Assembly: GCA_964596165.1 (NCBI GenBank)
Contig: CAZQTW010000010.1
Span: forward strand, 56,855-120,854
DNA from: CAYUQT01 sp964596165
GTDB lineage: Bacteria > Planctomycetota > Phycisphaerae > UBA1845 > JAFGLZ01
Length of the DNA stretch: 64,000 bases
Reading direction: 5' to 3'
Each line of letters opens with the position of its first letter. The first letter of the stretch is position 1. Positions 33,293 to 42,357 of the stretch are shown here, piece by piece. The notes beneath the pieces are model-generated. The model saw only the letters and a program-made list of their open reading frames with translations. It did no database searches and had not been told where the DNA came from. Position numbers and translations under genes: made by a program.

Positions 33293-34723
33293 CTAATCTT
33301 GACGCACCGCCGGACGCGTCTGAGAAGCCGCGGAAGGCGACCACTGGATGGCCAATAGAATCGCAGCCGGTCCCACCCAATGGGTCAGCAGGCGAGGAAG
33401 CACATCGACCACCATCCTACTCGGGTCCAGAGGCGGACCGATGGACAAGATCCCGATGAAGTACATCCCGAGGTTCAGAAGCAAGATGGCCAGAATCGCA
33501 AGAGGTTCCGCCGTTCCGAGGCGTCTTGGGAACAGCGCCACAGCGGCGACGAGGAGGAGCCAAAACGCACCGAAGGCCTTCGTCGGCCCAAGCTGACCGA
33601 TCGCAGACGCGACCACGGGGACGATACGGTCGGGATGCTGTTCCAGAAAGTCTCGTAGGTTCTTCAGACTTGCATGTGCGGGATTCGCTACCGGCGGAAT
33701 GGTGGAACGGAAGAGGAGCCAGGGTCCGTTGAGTGCGAAGCCCAGTGCCAGCACGATTGCTGCTTTCGACACCGCACGAAGATCGCGTGTCCGAGCGAGG
33801 TAGGCGGCGAGCACGGCGGCAAGGGTGATGGCGGCGTTGGTGGTACCCTCCGTCTTGGTAAAGACCGCCCCTGCCGTCATGACCGCCATGAGAAGGAACT
33901 TGGATAGACTTGGTGACCGCAACGCCCATGCCCCGGCGCCGACCAGAACGGCGACGTAGGCGCCCAGCGGCACGTCGCAGCATGCCGTAGGCGCCTCGAA
34001 CCCGACCTTCGGTGCGGTCGCGACGATGGTGGCGGCCCCCAAGGCGGCCCATTCGCCTGCCACGATCTTCGAAAAGGCGTACACCCCCCCTACCAGTGCG
34101 GCGGCAAAGAGCGGGAACAGCGGCATCACGGCCCAATCGTCGGCCTCGCCCACCCACGTCCAGATGTGTACCTCTAGGAATGGGATCAGAAGAGGATAGT
34201 GTCGGTGGGAAAAGCTCAGCCGCATCGCTCGGAAGTACTCACAGGTGGGGATCGGTTGATCAAAGAGCGCCTTCGCTTTCAGGGTGTAGATGGCTTTGCC
34301 GTCCCAGTCGTTGACCGGCGCGGCGCACGCGTGGACAGCCACACGACCCAGGCTCCAAGCCATGACACACACCGATACGGTCCGAATCAACAAACGAGCC
34401 GGTCCTTGCCCCGTCAGTCGTTTGCGAATGGTTGACCAAGCCGGCCGGCTCGGCGGCGTCGGACGGTCAATGACGGCAACAACCGCGACCAATCCGACAG
34501 CCAGCACCATCGGCCCCATGATCGAGGCTCGAACCCCACACAGCGACAACACGAAGAGACACAAGGATGTGGCGTATGCCCCGAGCATCCATGCGCACGT
34601 CCATCGCCCGACCCACCCCAAGGCGGAGCGGTCGATGCGGATCAATCTGAGCAAGGCCCAACCGATGACATATACCAGAATGAACGCGACTGAGACCGCC
34701 ATGCCCCACAATGGCCGGCTCAT
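33293..34723 (-). CDS. Polytopic membrane protein, GT-C-like glycosyltransferase
   Basis: A 476-residue integral membrane protein with about ten to twelve predicted transmembrane segments and no soluble domain. The first extracytoplasmic loop has VNDWDGKAIYTLKAKALFD, where an acidic D/DxD-type element after the first helices is typical of GT-C enzymes (ArnT/PMT/Alg type) that use polyprenyl-phosphate sugars. Later loops are short. The start overlaps the stop of the next gene upstream by the four bases ATGA. I cannot assign donor or acceptor. Expected role: sugar transfer onto a lipid- or protein-linked acceptor on the periplasmic side. Confidence 0.65.
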   Translation of the reverse strand: MSRPLWGMAVSVAFILVYVIGWALLRLIRIDRSALGWVGRWTCAWMLGAYATSLCLFVLSLCGVRASIMGPMVLAVGLVAVVAVIDRPTPPSRPAWSTIRKRLTGQGPARLLIRTVSVCVMAWSLGRVAVHACAAPVNDWDGKAIYTLKAKALFDQPIPTCEYFRAMRLSFSHRHYPLLIPFLEVHIWTWVGEADDWAVMPLFPLFAAALVGGVYAFSKIVAGEWAALGAATIVATAPKVGFEAPTACCDVPLGAYVAVLVGAGAWALRSPSLSKFLLMAVMTAGAVFTKTEGTTNAAITLAAVLAAYLARTRDLRAVSKAAIVLALGFALNGPWLLFRSTIPPVANPAHASLKNLRDFLEQHPDRIVPVVASAIGQLGPTKAFGAFWLLLVAAVALFPRRLGTAEPLAILAILLLNLGMYFIGILSIGPPLDPSRMVVDVLPRLLTHWVGPAAILLAIQWSPSAASQTRPAVRQD

Positions 34724-35313
34724 GACAGGTTCCCGAACACGTCAGAGATGCGAAGTAGAGCGACTCTCGATCCGAGGATCACGACGACGGCACCCACGCG
34801 CTCGCGTTTCATGAACCGGTACGTACTCTCATCGACGTGCAGGATGGCTCCCTTGTCCGTCGCGACTCGGTGAATTGGCGGGGTGCTCGGTTTCGCCTCG
34901 GGATCGGTAAGGACGAGTTGATTGTCGTGGAAGGTCAGGCGCAATGAGGCCTGCGCCAAGTCCTGCTCTCCATAGACGGGCAGATCGCGTGGCCCGAAAA
35001 GAAGGCGAACCGGCAGCAGGTAATAAGACAGGAAGAAGAAATGCGACCGGTTGGGTGTTCCCACGAGAAGAACCGTCCGCACATTGGGATCGCTCAACAC
35101 CTCCTGGGCGATCGCGCCCGGCATGCCGCCACAACCCTGTCGGATGACTTCCGTGCTTCTATACCGAAGGTCTTTGAGTCGCTGCTCCGTTCGGACGAAG
35201 TGCGACATGGGTTCACTCAGCCCCCAGAGTCCCTGAGCGGCTAAGGCGAGCCCGAGAACCAGTTTGCGCAATCCGACACGCTTACGCGGCTCGACATGTC
35301 GGACCTTTCTCAT
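34720..35313 (-). CDS. Hypothetical membrane-anchored protein co-transcribed with the GT-C-like gene
   Basis: A 197-residue protein of unknown family. An N-terminal basic-hydrophobic segment (KLVLGLALAAQGLWGL) suggests one membrane anchor, with the rest extracytoplasmic. It includes a VRTVLLVGTPNRSHFFFLSYYLLPVRLLFGPR stretch, predicted mixed alpha/beta, and no catalytic motif I can name. The last four bases (ATGA, 34723-34720) are shared with the start of the polytopic glycosyltransferase gene, so the two are translationally coupled and probably act together, for example as an accessory subunit. The ATG at 35313 is used over an upstream one at 35364 because GGAG precedes it. Confidence 0.6.
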   Translation of the reverse strand: MRKVRHVEPRKRVGLRKLVLGLALAAQGLWGLSEPMSHFVRTEQRLKDLRYRSTEVIRQGCGGMPGAIAQEVLSDPNVRTVLLVGTPNRSHFFFLSYYLLPVRLLFGPRDLPVYGEQDLAQASLRLTFHDNQLVLTDPEAKPSTPPIHRVATDKGAILHVDESTYRFMKRERVGAVVVILGSRVALLRISDVFGNLS

Positions 35314-35797
35314 CTCGATGCACTCCAGCACGCGAATGCTAATGATCAGCCGGAAGGGGTGCAAGTCTCAACCCATCATGGCAGGTTGCCGGTTACAACC
35401 TGTGGCATTCAGGCGAGTTGACGACGATGGTCCATTGCGGCCATCATCTAGCGCTCGCCCCTTCTGATCAATGCGAGATAACACCGTTGGACCCGATCGT
35501 GAACGTTTCCTTTTGTTTCTCGGCGCTGATGGTAAGCTGATAACGGATCTAATTCCGCAAGGGCGCGACCGGCTGGGCCCAGGGCTGAGGGTTCATAAGT
35601 AAGCCCGACCCCCTTTTCACTTCTGCGGCCGAGCGGCCGGCCGGCACCGCCGGGGATTCGCCGGATAACCGGTCATGCACCCGTCTTCAGCTTTCCGTTT
35701 GCAGTCGGTGCCTCAAGGGTGTAGCATAACGGGTTACGTTGGAGTGAGCCGCCCGACGGCACACCAGATCCGGGGGACTGAGGGTCACCGAGACGCA
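35314..35797. other. Long intergenic region upstream of lpxD
   Basis: 484 bases separate the divergent starts of the anchored hypothetical gene and lpxD. There is no credible gene. A strongly GC-rich palindromic patch at 35626-35656 (CGGCCGAGCGGCCGGCCGG) is not followed by a T tract. CTGGGCCCAG at about 35574-35583 is a small palindrome. A weak promoter-like pair is TTGCAG at 35699-35704 and TAGCAT at 35722-35727 (17-base spacer). Nothing resembling a tRNA, riboswitch or repeat array is visible. Confidence 0.5.
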
Positions 35798-36886
35798 ATG
35801 GCACAAACGCTTGCCGAGCTGAACACTTACCTGCAAGGACAAGGCCTTCGATGCCAGATCGACGGCGATCCGAACGTGGCGATCCACGCCGTTAACACCC
35901 TGGAGGACGCGGGGGACGGAGACATCAGTTTTCTTGCTAACCGCCGCTATCTCAAGCAGTTGCCCAACACGAAGGCATCGGCTGTCGTGGTGGATTTCGA
36001 GCAGGAGCGTCCGAACGGCCTGAACCTGATTCGATGCAACGATCCGTACACGGCGATCGCGCTGTTGGTGATCAAGATACACGGCTACCGGCGGCATCCG
36101 CAGGTCGGCATCGATCCGCGGGCGGTGATCTCACCGACGGCGACCATCGGTCCCGGGGCGAATATCCATCACGGCGTCACGATCGCCGAAGACGTCACTA
36201 TCGGCGCCCGAGCAACGATCTATCCCGGGTGCTATATCGGGGCGGGATGCCGTATCGGGGATGACGTGGTTCTGTTGCCGAACGTCGTCATCTACGACGG
36301 CTGCGTGCTGGGGAATCGGGTGACGATTCACTCCGGCACGTCCATTGGAAACGACGGTTTGGGCTACGCGCCCTTTGGAGAAAAATGGCGGAAGATCCCT
36401 CAGGTCGGCATCGTTGAAATCGGGGATGATGTGGAGATTGGCTCCAACTGCAGCATCGACCGGGCCACGTTGGGCAAGACAGTGATCGGATCGGGCACGA
36501 AGATGAGCAACCTCATCGCCATCGGCCACGGTACCCGCATCGGTGAAAACTGCATGCTTGTGGCCCAGGTGGGCTTGGCCGGTTCGGTCACGCTCGGCAA
36601 GCATGTGACGCTCGCCGGGCAAGTGGGCGTCGTCGGGCACCTCTTCATCGGCGACAACGCGGTGGTGGCCGCGAAATCCGGCGTGTCGACGGATATTCCG
36701 CCCGGACGCACCGTGCTCGGAATCCCCGCGCTGCCCATCAACCAGAAACGCCGTGAGTTTGCCATCCTGGCAAAACTCCCACGCAAGTGGGATCAGCTCA
36801 AGGTTTTGCCCCAACGGGTCGCCGCCCTCGAGAAGGCGCTCAACGAACTGCACCGCCAGGTGCAGACGGATCAAGACACCGCCTGA
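35798..36886 (+). CDS. lpxD: UDP-3-O-acylglucosamine N-acyltransferase LpxD
   Basis: A 362-residue left-handed beta-helix acyltransferase of lipid A synthesis; it transfers a hydroxyacyl chain from acyl-ACP to the 2-amino group of UDP-3-O-acylglucosamine. An N-terminal uridine-binding domain (TLAELNTYLQGQGL, ISFLANRRYLKQLPNTKASAVVV) precedes more than ten hexapeptide repeats (HPQVGIDPRAVISP, IGPGANIHHGV, LPNVVIYDGCVLGN and others). The catalytic His is in LIAIGHGTRIGENC. The coiled C-terminus AALEKALNELHRQVQ is typical. The ATG at 35798 starts the uridine-binding domain. Followed by lpxI after 85 bases, so the two act in the same pathway. Confidence 0.96.
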   Translation: MAQTLAELNTYLQGQGLRCQIDGDPNVAIHAVNTLEDAGDGDISFLANRRYLKQLPNTKASAVVVDFEQERPNGLNLIRCNDPYTAIALLVIKIHGYRRHPQVGIDPRAVISPTATIGPGANIHHGVTIAEDVTIGARATIYPGCYIGAGCRIGDDVVLLPNVVIYDGCVLGNRVTIHSGTSIGNDGLGYAPFGEKWRKIPQVGIVEIGDDVEIGSNCSIDRATLGKTVIGSGTKMSNLIAIGHGTRIGENCMLVAQVGLAGSVTLGKHVTLAGQVGVVGHLFIGDNAVVAAKSGVSTDIPPGRTVLGIPALPINQKRREFAILAKLPRKWDQLKVLPQRVAALEKALNELHRQVQTDQDTA

Positions 36887-36971
36887 CATGGGACGTCGTT
36901 TCCGTGTCGGGATCCCCTGAAGGGACAGGCGTAATCGGAGCGGCAGGTGCCCTGCCGAAAGGAAGACGTTC

Positions 36972-37850
36972 ATGAGCGTACCGACCCTAGGACTGATCGC
37001 CGGAGCCGGCGGTCTGCCGTGGTTGGTTGCGCGGGGAGCGAAACGAGCGGGGCTCCGATTGGTGGTGGTCGGGCTGCGAGGACTGGCAGACCCCGGTCTG
37101 AAGGAGTTGGCTGATCGATTTCACTGGTCCGGGCTTGCTCGGGTTGGGCGATGGGTCCGGGTGCTGCGGGGAGAGGATGTGAGTCGGGCCATCCTGATCG
37201 GCAGCCTTCGCAAGACCGACATGTACGTCCCGCTGCCGTTGCTGCTTTGGCGGTTCCTGCCGGATTGGACAACGATCCGGATCTGGTTCTTTGGCGTCAA
37301 AGATCGCCGAAACGACACCGTGCTGCGGGCCGTCGCGGACGAAATGGAGCGCCGAGGAGTCACGCTTGTGGATTCAACCCAGTACTGTCCCGAAGCCATG
37401 GCCGACGCCGGCGTGATGACCCAGACTCAACCGACCGCCGCACAGCAGCGTGATGCCGACCTGGGATGGCACGTCGCCAAGGAGATGGGACGGCTCGACG
37501 TCGGCCAGTCGATTGCGGTAAAGGACGGCGACATCATTGCGGTTGAAGCGATCGAGGGAACGGACCGCATGATCGAACGGGCCGGGCAATTGTGCCGCAA
37601 AGGCGGGTTCGTTTTGGTGAAGGTGGCCAAGCCCAATCAGGACATGCGATTCGACGTCCCCACGATCGGACCCCAGACCATCGAGAAGCTGCATGCGGCC
37701 AGAGGGGGATGCCTCGTCGTCGAGGCGGGTAAGACGCTGGTCGTTGAACGGGCCGCGACGCTTGCGCTGGCGGACCGGTATGGCATTGCCATCGTGGGTC
37801 GAAGGGACCCGGATTTGCCTGTATCTACCCAAGACGGAAAGACCGAGTGA
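36972..37850 (+). CDS. lpxI: UDP-2,3-diacylglucosamine diphosphatase LpxI
   Basis: A 292-residue member of the DUF1009/LpxI family, the LpxH substitute that cleaves UDP-2,3-diacylglucosamine to lipid X in lipid A synthesis. The N-terminal domain LGLIAGAGGLPWLVARGAKRAG contains the GAGxLP motif; the C-terminal active-site domain has the VKDGDIIAVEAIEGTDRMIERAG stretch and a long AWGG-like KVAKPNQDMRFDVPTIGPQTIEKLHAARGGCLVVEAGKTL. The length is normal. GGAAG lies about six bases before the ATG. It shares the operon with lpxD; the usual linker gene lpxA and the downstream lpxB are not in the window. Confidence 0.95.
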   Translation: MSVPTLGLIAGAGGLPWLVARGAKRAGLRLVVVGLRGLADPGLKELADRFHWSGLARVGRWVRVLRGEDVSRAILIGSLRKTDMYVPLPLLLWRFLPDWTTIRIWFFGVKDRRNDTVLRAVADEMERRGVTLVDSTQYCPEAMADAGVMTQTQPTAAQQRDADLGWHVAKEMGRLDVGQSIAVKDGDIIAVEAIEGTDRMIERAGQLCRKGGFVLVKVAKPNQDMRFDVPTIGPQTIEKLHAARGGCLVVEAGKTLVVERAATLALADRYGIAIVGRRDPDLPVSTQDGKTE

Positions 37851-37956
37851 GCCGTCCCACAGGCCAATACTCCGTCACCTCCTGTTGCCCTCACATCTGA
37901 AAAGCGGGATGATCTTGTGAAACCAGCCCCCCCTTCCGGCAATCAGGACAAGGCCC

Positions 37957-40900
37957 ATGCGCGCCATACAAGTGTCTTGCTGGATCATCGCCTGTGCTTC
38001 GTGGACCCCGATGCGGGCCGCCATATCGGAAAACCTGCTGACGAACCCGTCGTTCGAGAAGGGGTTCGACGGCGACGGGACACCGGTGGGTTGGCATCTG
38101 TATGGCCGGCGAGATGAACGGCGGAAGATTGCTCTTGTCGATGCCGCTCAGGAAGGCGTCAAGGCCCTGCTGATCGAGGATGATTCCGATCAGGGCGAGA
38201 TCGGGGTGATGCAAACCATTCGTGCCGAGCCGAACCTCGTGTATTGCGCGAGCGCGTGGGTCGCCCAGGCCGGAACCGCCGACGGCCGAGGCTCATATCT
38301 TCAGATGCGGTTTTTGCCCTCCGGCGTGTTCCGCCAGAGGCCGTTGGGACTGGGAACCTGGAAGGGATTCCGCCAGGTCAGCGTGACCGGTACGGCGCCG
38401 CCGGACACGAAGCAAATCACTCTCTACCTCTACACCCACGCCGACGCGCGACCTCGACTGGTCATCGATCAGGTAGCACTCGTCTCCGGGGCCGATCCCA
38501 ACGACGCCGACGATGTCCCGCCGCCTGCGTCGCCGACCTACAACAAGCTCGCGGGACTCTGCCTGACAACACCGCTCGTTCGCGAGGGGCGGCCCGAGAT
38601 CGCTATCGTCAAACCGAAATCGGGGGTTCATGACGGTCCGGCCGATCGGATTGAGGCGATCGTCAGACGGATCACGGGGACGGCGGTGCCGTTCGTGGAA
38701 GATGAGGCGATTGCCGCAACCATCCGCCGGATGGTGTCGGAGGGCTATCCGGCCAAGCGACTGGCCGGGGGCAAGGGTCCTCTACCGAGTCACCTGATAT
38801 GCCTGGGCAATCGATCGACCAATCAGACCCTGGGCGCGCTGTATGACCTCTACTACTGCCTGACCGATCTCAAGTATCCGGGCATCGGCGGGTACGAGGT
38901 TCGCACGCTCCACGACCCGTTCGGCGACGGACGGAACGTGATCATCGTCGGAGCCAGCGACGCGCCGGGCGTCGAAGCGGCCACGGCTGCCTTTCTCGCC
39001 AAGCTGGAGCGGGCGGACCGCAAGCAGGGGTCCTTACAGATCGACCGACTGATGGAGATCAAGCTCGGCGAGCGCACCCAGGTCCCGACGGATATCCGAG
39101 AGGTCCAGACGTGGGATGCGTCGGACATGTATGGTTCGAGCGGCTACTTCGGCTGGAACACGATCAGCAAGCGAATGGCGCTTTACTACATGACCGGCGA
39201 CACGCTTCACGCCCGCGAGTTCTTGCGCTTGGCATTCCCCGACGCGGCGGCCAAGAAGGAGATTGCCGCCGTCGACGGTGAGATGATCGAGAACAAGGAT
39301 GCCCCCCTGAGCGGGCCCTACCACTACAACGCGCACATGATGATCCTGTTCTGGGATCTGATTGAGGAAAGCCCCGTTTTCACAGACGACGAACGACTGC
39401 GCGTCATCAATGCCTTTTCGCAGCAGCTTCAGCACCGCAAGGGTGAGGGCATCTACGGCACAACCTCACCTCCGACCCTGCTGGGCTCACGCCACGGACA
39501 GTGGTCGGCCATTGCGCTGTACTGTCTCGGGCGGTACTTCCAGACGCACTACCCCGCCCCTGTTTGGCGGCATTGCGTCCGAAGCGCCCGCACGCACTTC
39601 GAGGCTTTACATGAGTCGGCCTGGATCGTGGGTGAATTGGACAATCTCTATTGGTACAACACGGGCATCGCACCGATCTTCTCTTATCTGGCGTTGACCG
39701 GCGACCGCAAGCCGATCGACAACGGTATCGTCGGGCAATTGCTCCGTGGGCAGGAAATGCTCATATCCGGCCGCATACCGGATTGGGCACTCAGGGGCGC
39801 CGCCTTGGACTTCCTCCACAAGGCCGCCTACGTCACCGGCGACGGAAGGTGGATCGAATATCGCGGTCGAACGAGAAACGCCACAGACGCCTTTCGCCTT
39901 GGGCAGTCGTTCTGGCCCGACGACACGCTAAGGCCTCAGAAGCCGCAGGACCTCGTCGGTCACTGGAGCGTCCATCCGTTGCCTGAGTCCGCTTGGCGAT
40001 CACGGAATTCGGGGATCTCCCAAGATGAGTCGTTCTACTTCGCCAGTTTTCGAAGCACGCCGGACGCACGCGGCGATTACATACTTCTGGACGGATTCAA
40101 CGGGGCATCGCGAAATCCGTATCACGCGTTCGCGATACTCGAGCTGCGTCTGGCCGGACGGACGATCCTCCAGGGACGAAGCCCGGACTCACAAGGGTAT
40201 CTCAACCAGGTCCTGACGCGTTGTGACGGGATGGTCGAACCCCTGGTGCCGATGGATGCGGCGTTGCGATTTCGCGATGTCCTTGGCGAGACGGCGATCG
40301 CGATCGGCGAGGTGCCCAAGGCGGCCTTTTGCGGCTGGCGTCGCAGTATCGTGCAGCGAATCGGTCGCCATACGCTGGTTGTGGACGACCTGAGATTCAC
40401 GGCGGATAGCCGGGACATGGAGGTCGAGACCCTATGGGAAGGCCAGGGACTATGTTGGGACGACAAGACGCGGGCCCTCCATGTCCAAACGGGCCTTCCG
40501 ACTTCACGCATTGCTGACATCATCCCGTGCGATCCGCTACCGGGCAAGGTGCAGGACGGGGTGGCTTCCGTTGTATGGAGCGGGGCAATCGGCAAGGGTC
40601 GCCACCGTCTCTCGCTTGCATTGATCGCCCCACACAGCGATGACACGTCGCAAGGCTTGGAATGCAATCGGCTTGCCGACAATGCAGCCGTTCTGTCGAC
40701 ACCCACCAGGGCGCTGGCCGCGGTTGGGCAGTATTTGGGGGTCGACGGCGATATCGTGGTACTTGGCGAAGATCACTTGTTCGGTCGCAATCTCCGTCGC
40801 GCAGGTCCGGACGAGGCATTGGTTGAAGCCAACAGCCCCATTGACGTCGACTGGGATTTCAAGACCGGCAGGCTGCACGTCAGGACCGATGCCGATGTGA

Positions 40901-42267
40901 AGGTCAGACTGGTCCGCAAGCACCGGGAGGTGCTGGAACTGAGGACCGGCCGCCATTTCATTGAGCACGTCGTGCCCGATTCGGCAGCGATTGGTGCGCT
41001 GGCTGAACGGTTGGGCGCCCTTGCCGAGAAGGGAGGCAGGACTCGCAATCAAGCACTGGCGTCCAAGGCTGAGGAGCCTCGGACCCGCGTGCCGGCTATC
41101 GAGGCGGCGTGGACGGTTCGGTTGCCGGGCGGCGTGGTGGCGCTTGAGGTGGGCAAGGCCGACGATCGGGAGGCACTCTATGCCGCCGAAGGAGAGACAA
41201 TCCACGTTTTGGGAGTAGACGGCAAAGAGACTCGCTTATTGCAAGCCGACGGCCCCATCCGCGTCATGCGCTGGTGGCCTGAACCCGGCCTCCTGCTTGC
41301 CGGCTGCACCGACGAGAAGGTCGTCGCCTTCGACGCCGTCGGCCGGCGGCGGTGGACATTTGTTTCGGAAATGGACCCGGCCGTCTTCGCCGCCGCAAAG
41401 CAGTACTGGTTCAAATCGGCGCATCCGGGCATCCACGGCCTGTTCACGGGCGTGTTTCTGGACGGCAAGAGCCAGGCGTTTGTCGGCAGCGCATGCACGC
41501 TGGAGATCGTTGACGAAAGCGGGAGGCTCGTCCGACGCCTGCCGGTCTTCTGGGGGCCCGGCAACGTCTTTCAGATCGTCGATGCACCCGACGGCAGCAA
41601 GAACCTCCTGGTGGGGAGACGGCCTAACGACAGTCATGCCCTGGCCATCATCAACAATCGAAGGCTGAGCCCCGCGTCGCGGGGCTTCGACGGCGTCCCC
41701 GCAGGCCACACATCCGTCGCCGGGTGGGATGGGATGAGTCGCCATCACCTCTTCCACGAAGACCTTGACGGGGACGGCAAGAAGGAGGTTGTCAGCGAAA
41801 TCAACGGCGTGTGGAATCGGGTGACTGTTTGGAGTGCGGAGGGAAGGGCGCTCCACAACGCCCAGTTCGGTCCGGGGCCCAACCACCGCCAGGCAGATCG
41901 AACGATGCGCGATCTCGCTCTGGTCGATCTGGACGGCAACGGCAAGAAGGAGATCCTCACGGCCACCTCCCGGGGGCTTGTGGTTGCACTGGACGATTGC
42001 TGCAACAAGGTTTGGTCGAAACGATTGCCCGCCCCGCCGGTCGTACTGGAACCGATTGTGCCTACGGGCACCCAGACGGGGCAAGTTGTTGTCGGGTGCG
42101 AGGATGGTGCCGTCGTCGTGCTCGCGGACAAAGGCGTGGTGAGCGGATTGGGGCAGGTTTCGGGACGGCCGACCGGAATTGCGCGAGCGACGAACACCGA
42201 CGGCACTCCGACCGTCGTCCTCGCCACCCACACAGGACATGTCGTCGGGTTCCGCCTGTCGCGGTGA
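37957..42267 (+). CDS. Large secreted multidomain polysaccharide-active protein
   Basis: A 1436-residue exported protein. A signal peptide (MRAIQVSCWIIACASW) is followed by a beta-sandwich carbohydrate-binding module (about residues 25-185, ENLLTNPSFEKGFDGDGTPVGW). Next comes a GH-type auxiliary alpha/beta domain (VIIVGASDAPGVEAATAA, about 300-350), a long all-alpha region (about 385-650) and a beta-sandwich (about 680-870, LDGFNGASRNPYHAFAILEL) resembling heparinase II/III-like or PL8-like alginate/chondroitin lyases. The C-terminal part (about 1030-1436) is a propeller of blade repeats with DxDGDGKKE and DLDGNGKKEIL metal-binding loops. Possible lyase; the catalytic residues were not identified. 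Downstream of lpxI in the same direction and convergent with the GH38 gene. Confidence 0.65.
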   Translation: MRAIQVSCWIIACASWTPMRAAISENLLTNPSFEKGFDGDGTPVGWHLYGRRDERRKIALVDAAQEGVKALLIEDDSDQGEIGVMQTIRAEPNLVYCASAWVAQAGTADGRGSYLQMRFLPSGVFRQRPLGLGTWKGFRQVSVTGTAPPDTKQITLYLYTHADARPRLVIDQVALVSGADPNDADDVPPPASPTYNKLAGLCLTTPLVREGRPEIAIVKPKSGVHDGPADRIEAIVRRITGTAVPFVEDEAIAATIRRMVSEGYPAKRLAGGKGPLPSHLICLGNRSTNQTLGALYDLYYCLTDLKYPGIGGYEVRTLHDPFGDGRNVIIVGASDAPGVEAATAAFLAKLERADRKQGSLQIDRLMEIKLGERTQVPTDIREVQTWDASDMYGSSGYFGWNTISKRMALYYMTGDTLHAREFLRLAFPDAAAKKEIAAVDGEMIENKDAPLSGPYHYNAHMMILFWDLIEESPVFTDDERLRVINAFSQQLQHRKGEGIYGTTSPPTLLGSRHGQWSAIALYCLGRYFQTHYPAPVWRHCVRSARTHFEALHESAWIVGELDNLYWYNTGIAPIFSYLALTGDRKPIDNGIVGQLLRGQEMLISGRIPDWALRGAALDFLHKAAYVTGDGRWIEYRGRTRNATDAFRLGQSFWPDDTLRPQKPQDLVGHWSVHPLPESAWRSRNSGISQDESFYFASFRSTPDARGDYILLDGFNGASRNPYHAFAILELRLAGRTILQGRSPDSQGYLNQVLTRCDGMVEPLVPMDAALRFRDVLGETAIAIGEVPKAAFCGWRRSIVQRIGRHTLVVDDLRFTADSRDMEVETLWEGQGLCWDDKTRALHVQTGLPTSRIADIIPCDPLPGKVQDGVASVVWSGAIGKGRHRLSLALIAPHSDDTSQGLECNRLADNAAVLSTPTRALAAVGQYLGVDGDIVVLGEDHLFGRNLRRAGPDEALVEANSPIDVDWDFKTGRLHVRTDADVKVRLVRKHREVLELRTGRHFIEHVVPDSAAIGALAERLGALAEKGGRTRNQALASKAEEPRTRVPAIEAAWTVRLPGGVVALEVGKADDREALYAAEGETIHVLGVDGKETRLLQADGPIRVMRWWPEPGLLLAGCTDEKVVAFDAVGRRRWTFVSEMDPAVFAAAKQYWFKSAHPGIHGLFTGVFLDGKSQAFVGSACTLEIVDESGRLVRRLPVFWGPGNVFQIVDAPDGSKNLLVGRRPNDSHALAIINNRRLSPASRGFDGVPAGHTSVAGWDGMSRHHLFHEDLDGDGKKEVVSEINGVWNRVTVWSAEGRALHNAQFGPGPNHRQADRTMRDLALVDLDGNGKKEILTATSRGLVVALDDCCNKVWSKRLPAPPVVLEPIVPTGTQTGQVVVGCEDGAVVVLADKGVVSGLGQVSGRPTGIARATNTDGTPTVVLATHTGHVVGFRLSR

Positions 42268-42357
42268 TTGACCCCGTGCGCCCCGCCGGATGCCGACGTT
42301 GCCCGTGTCGGCAACCTTCGTCGCCCTTCGATTTCGACGACGATCGAGGCGGTTGTC

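Noticed and set aside
35626..35656. Terminator at the CGGCCG-rich palindrome before lpxD
   Set aside because: Strong stem but no T tract on either strand, and it lies between divergent genes where no terminator is needed.
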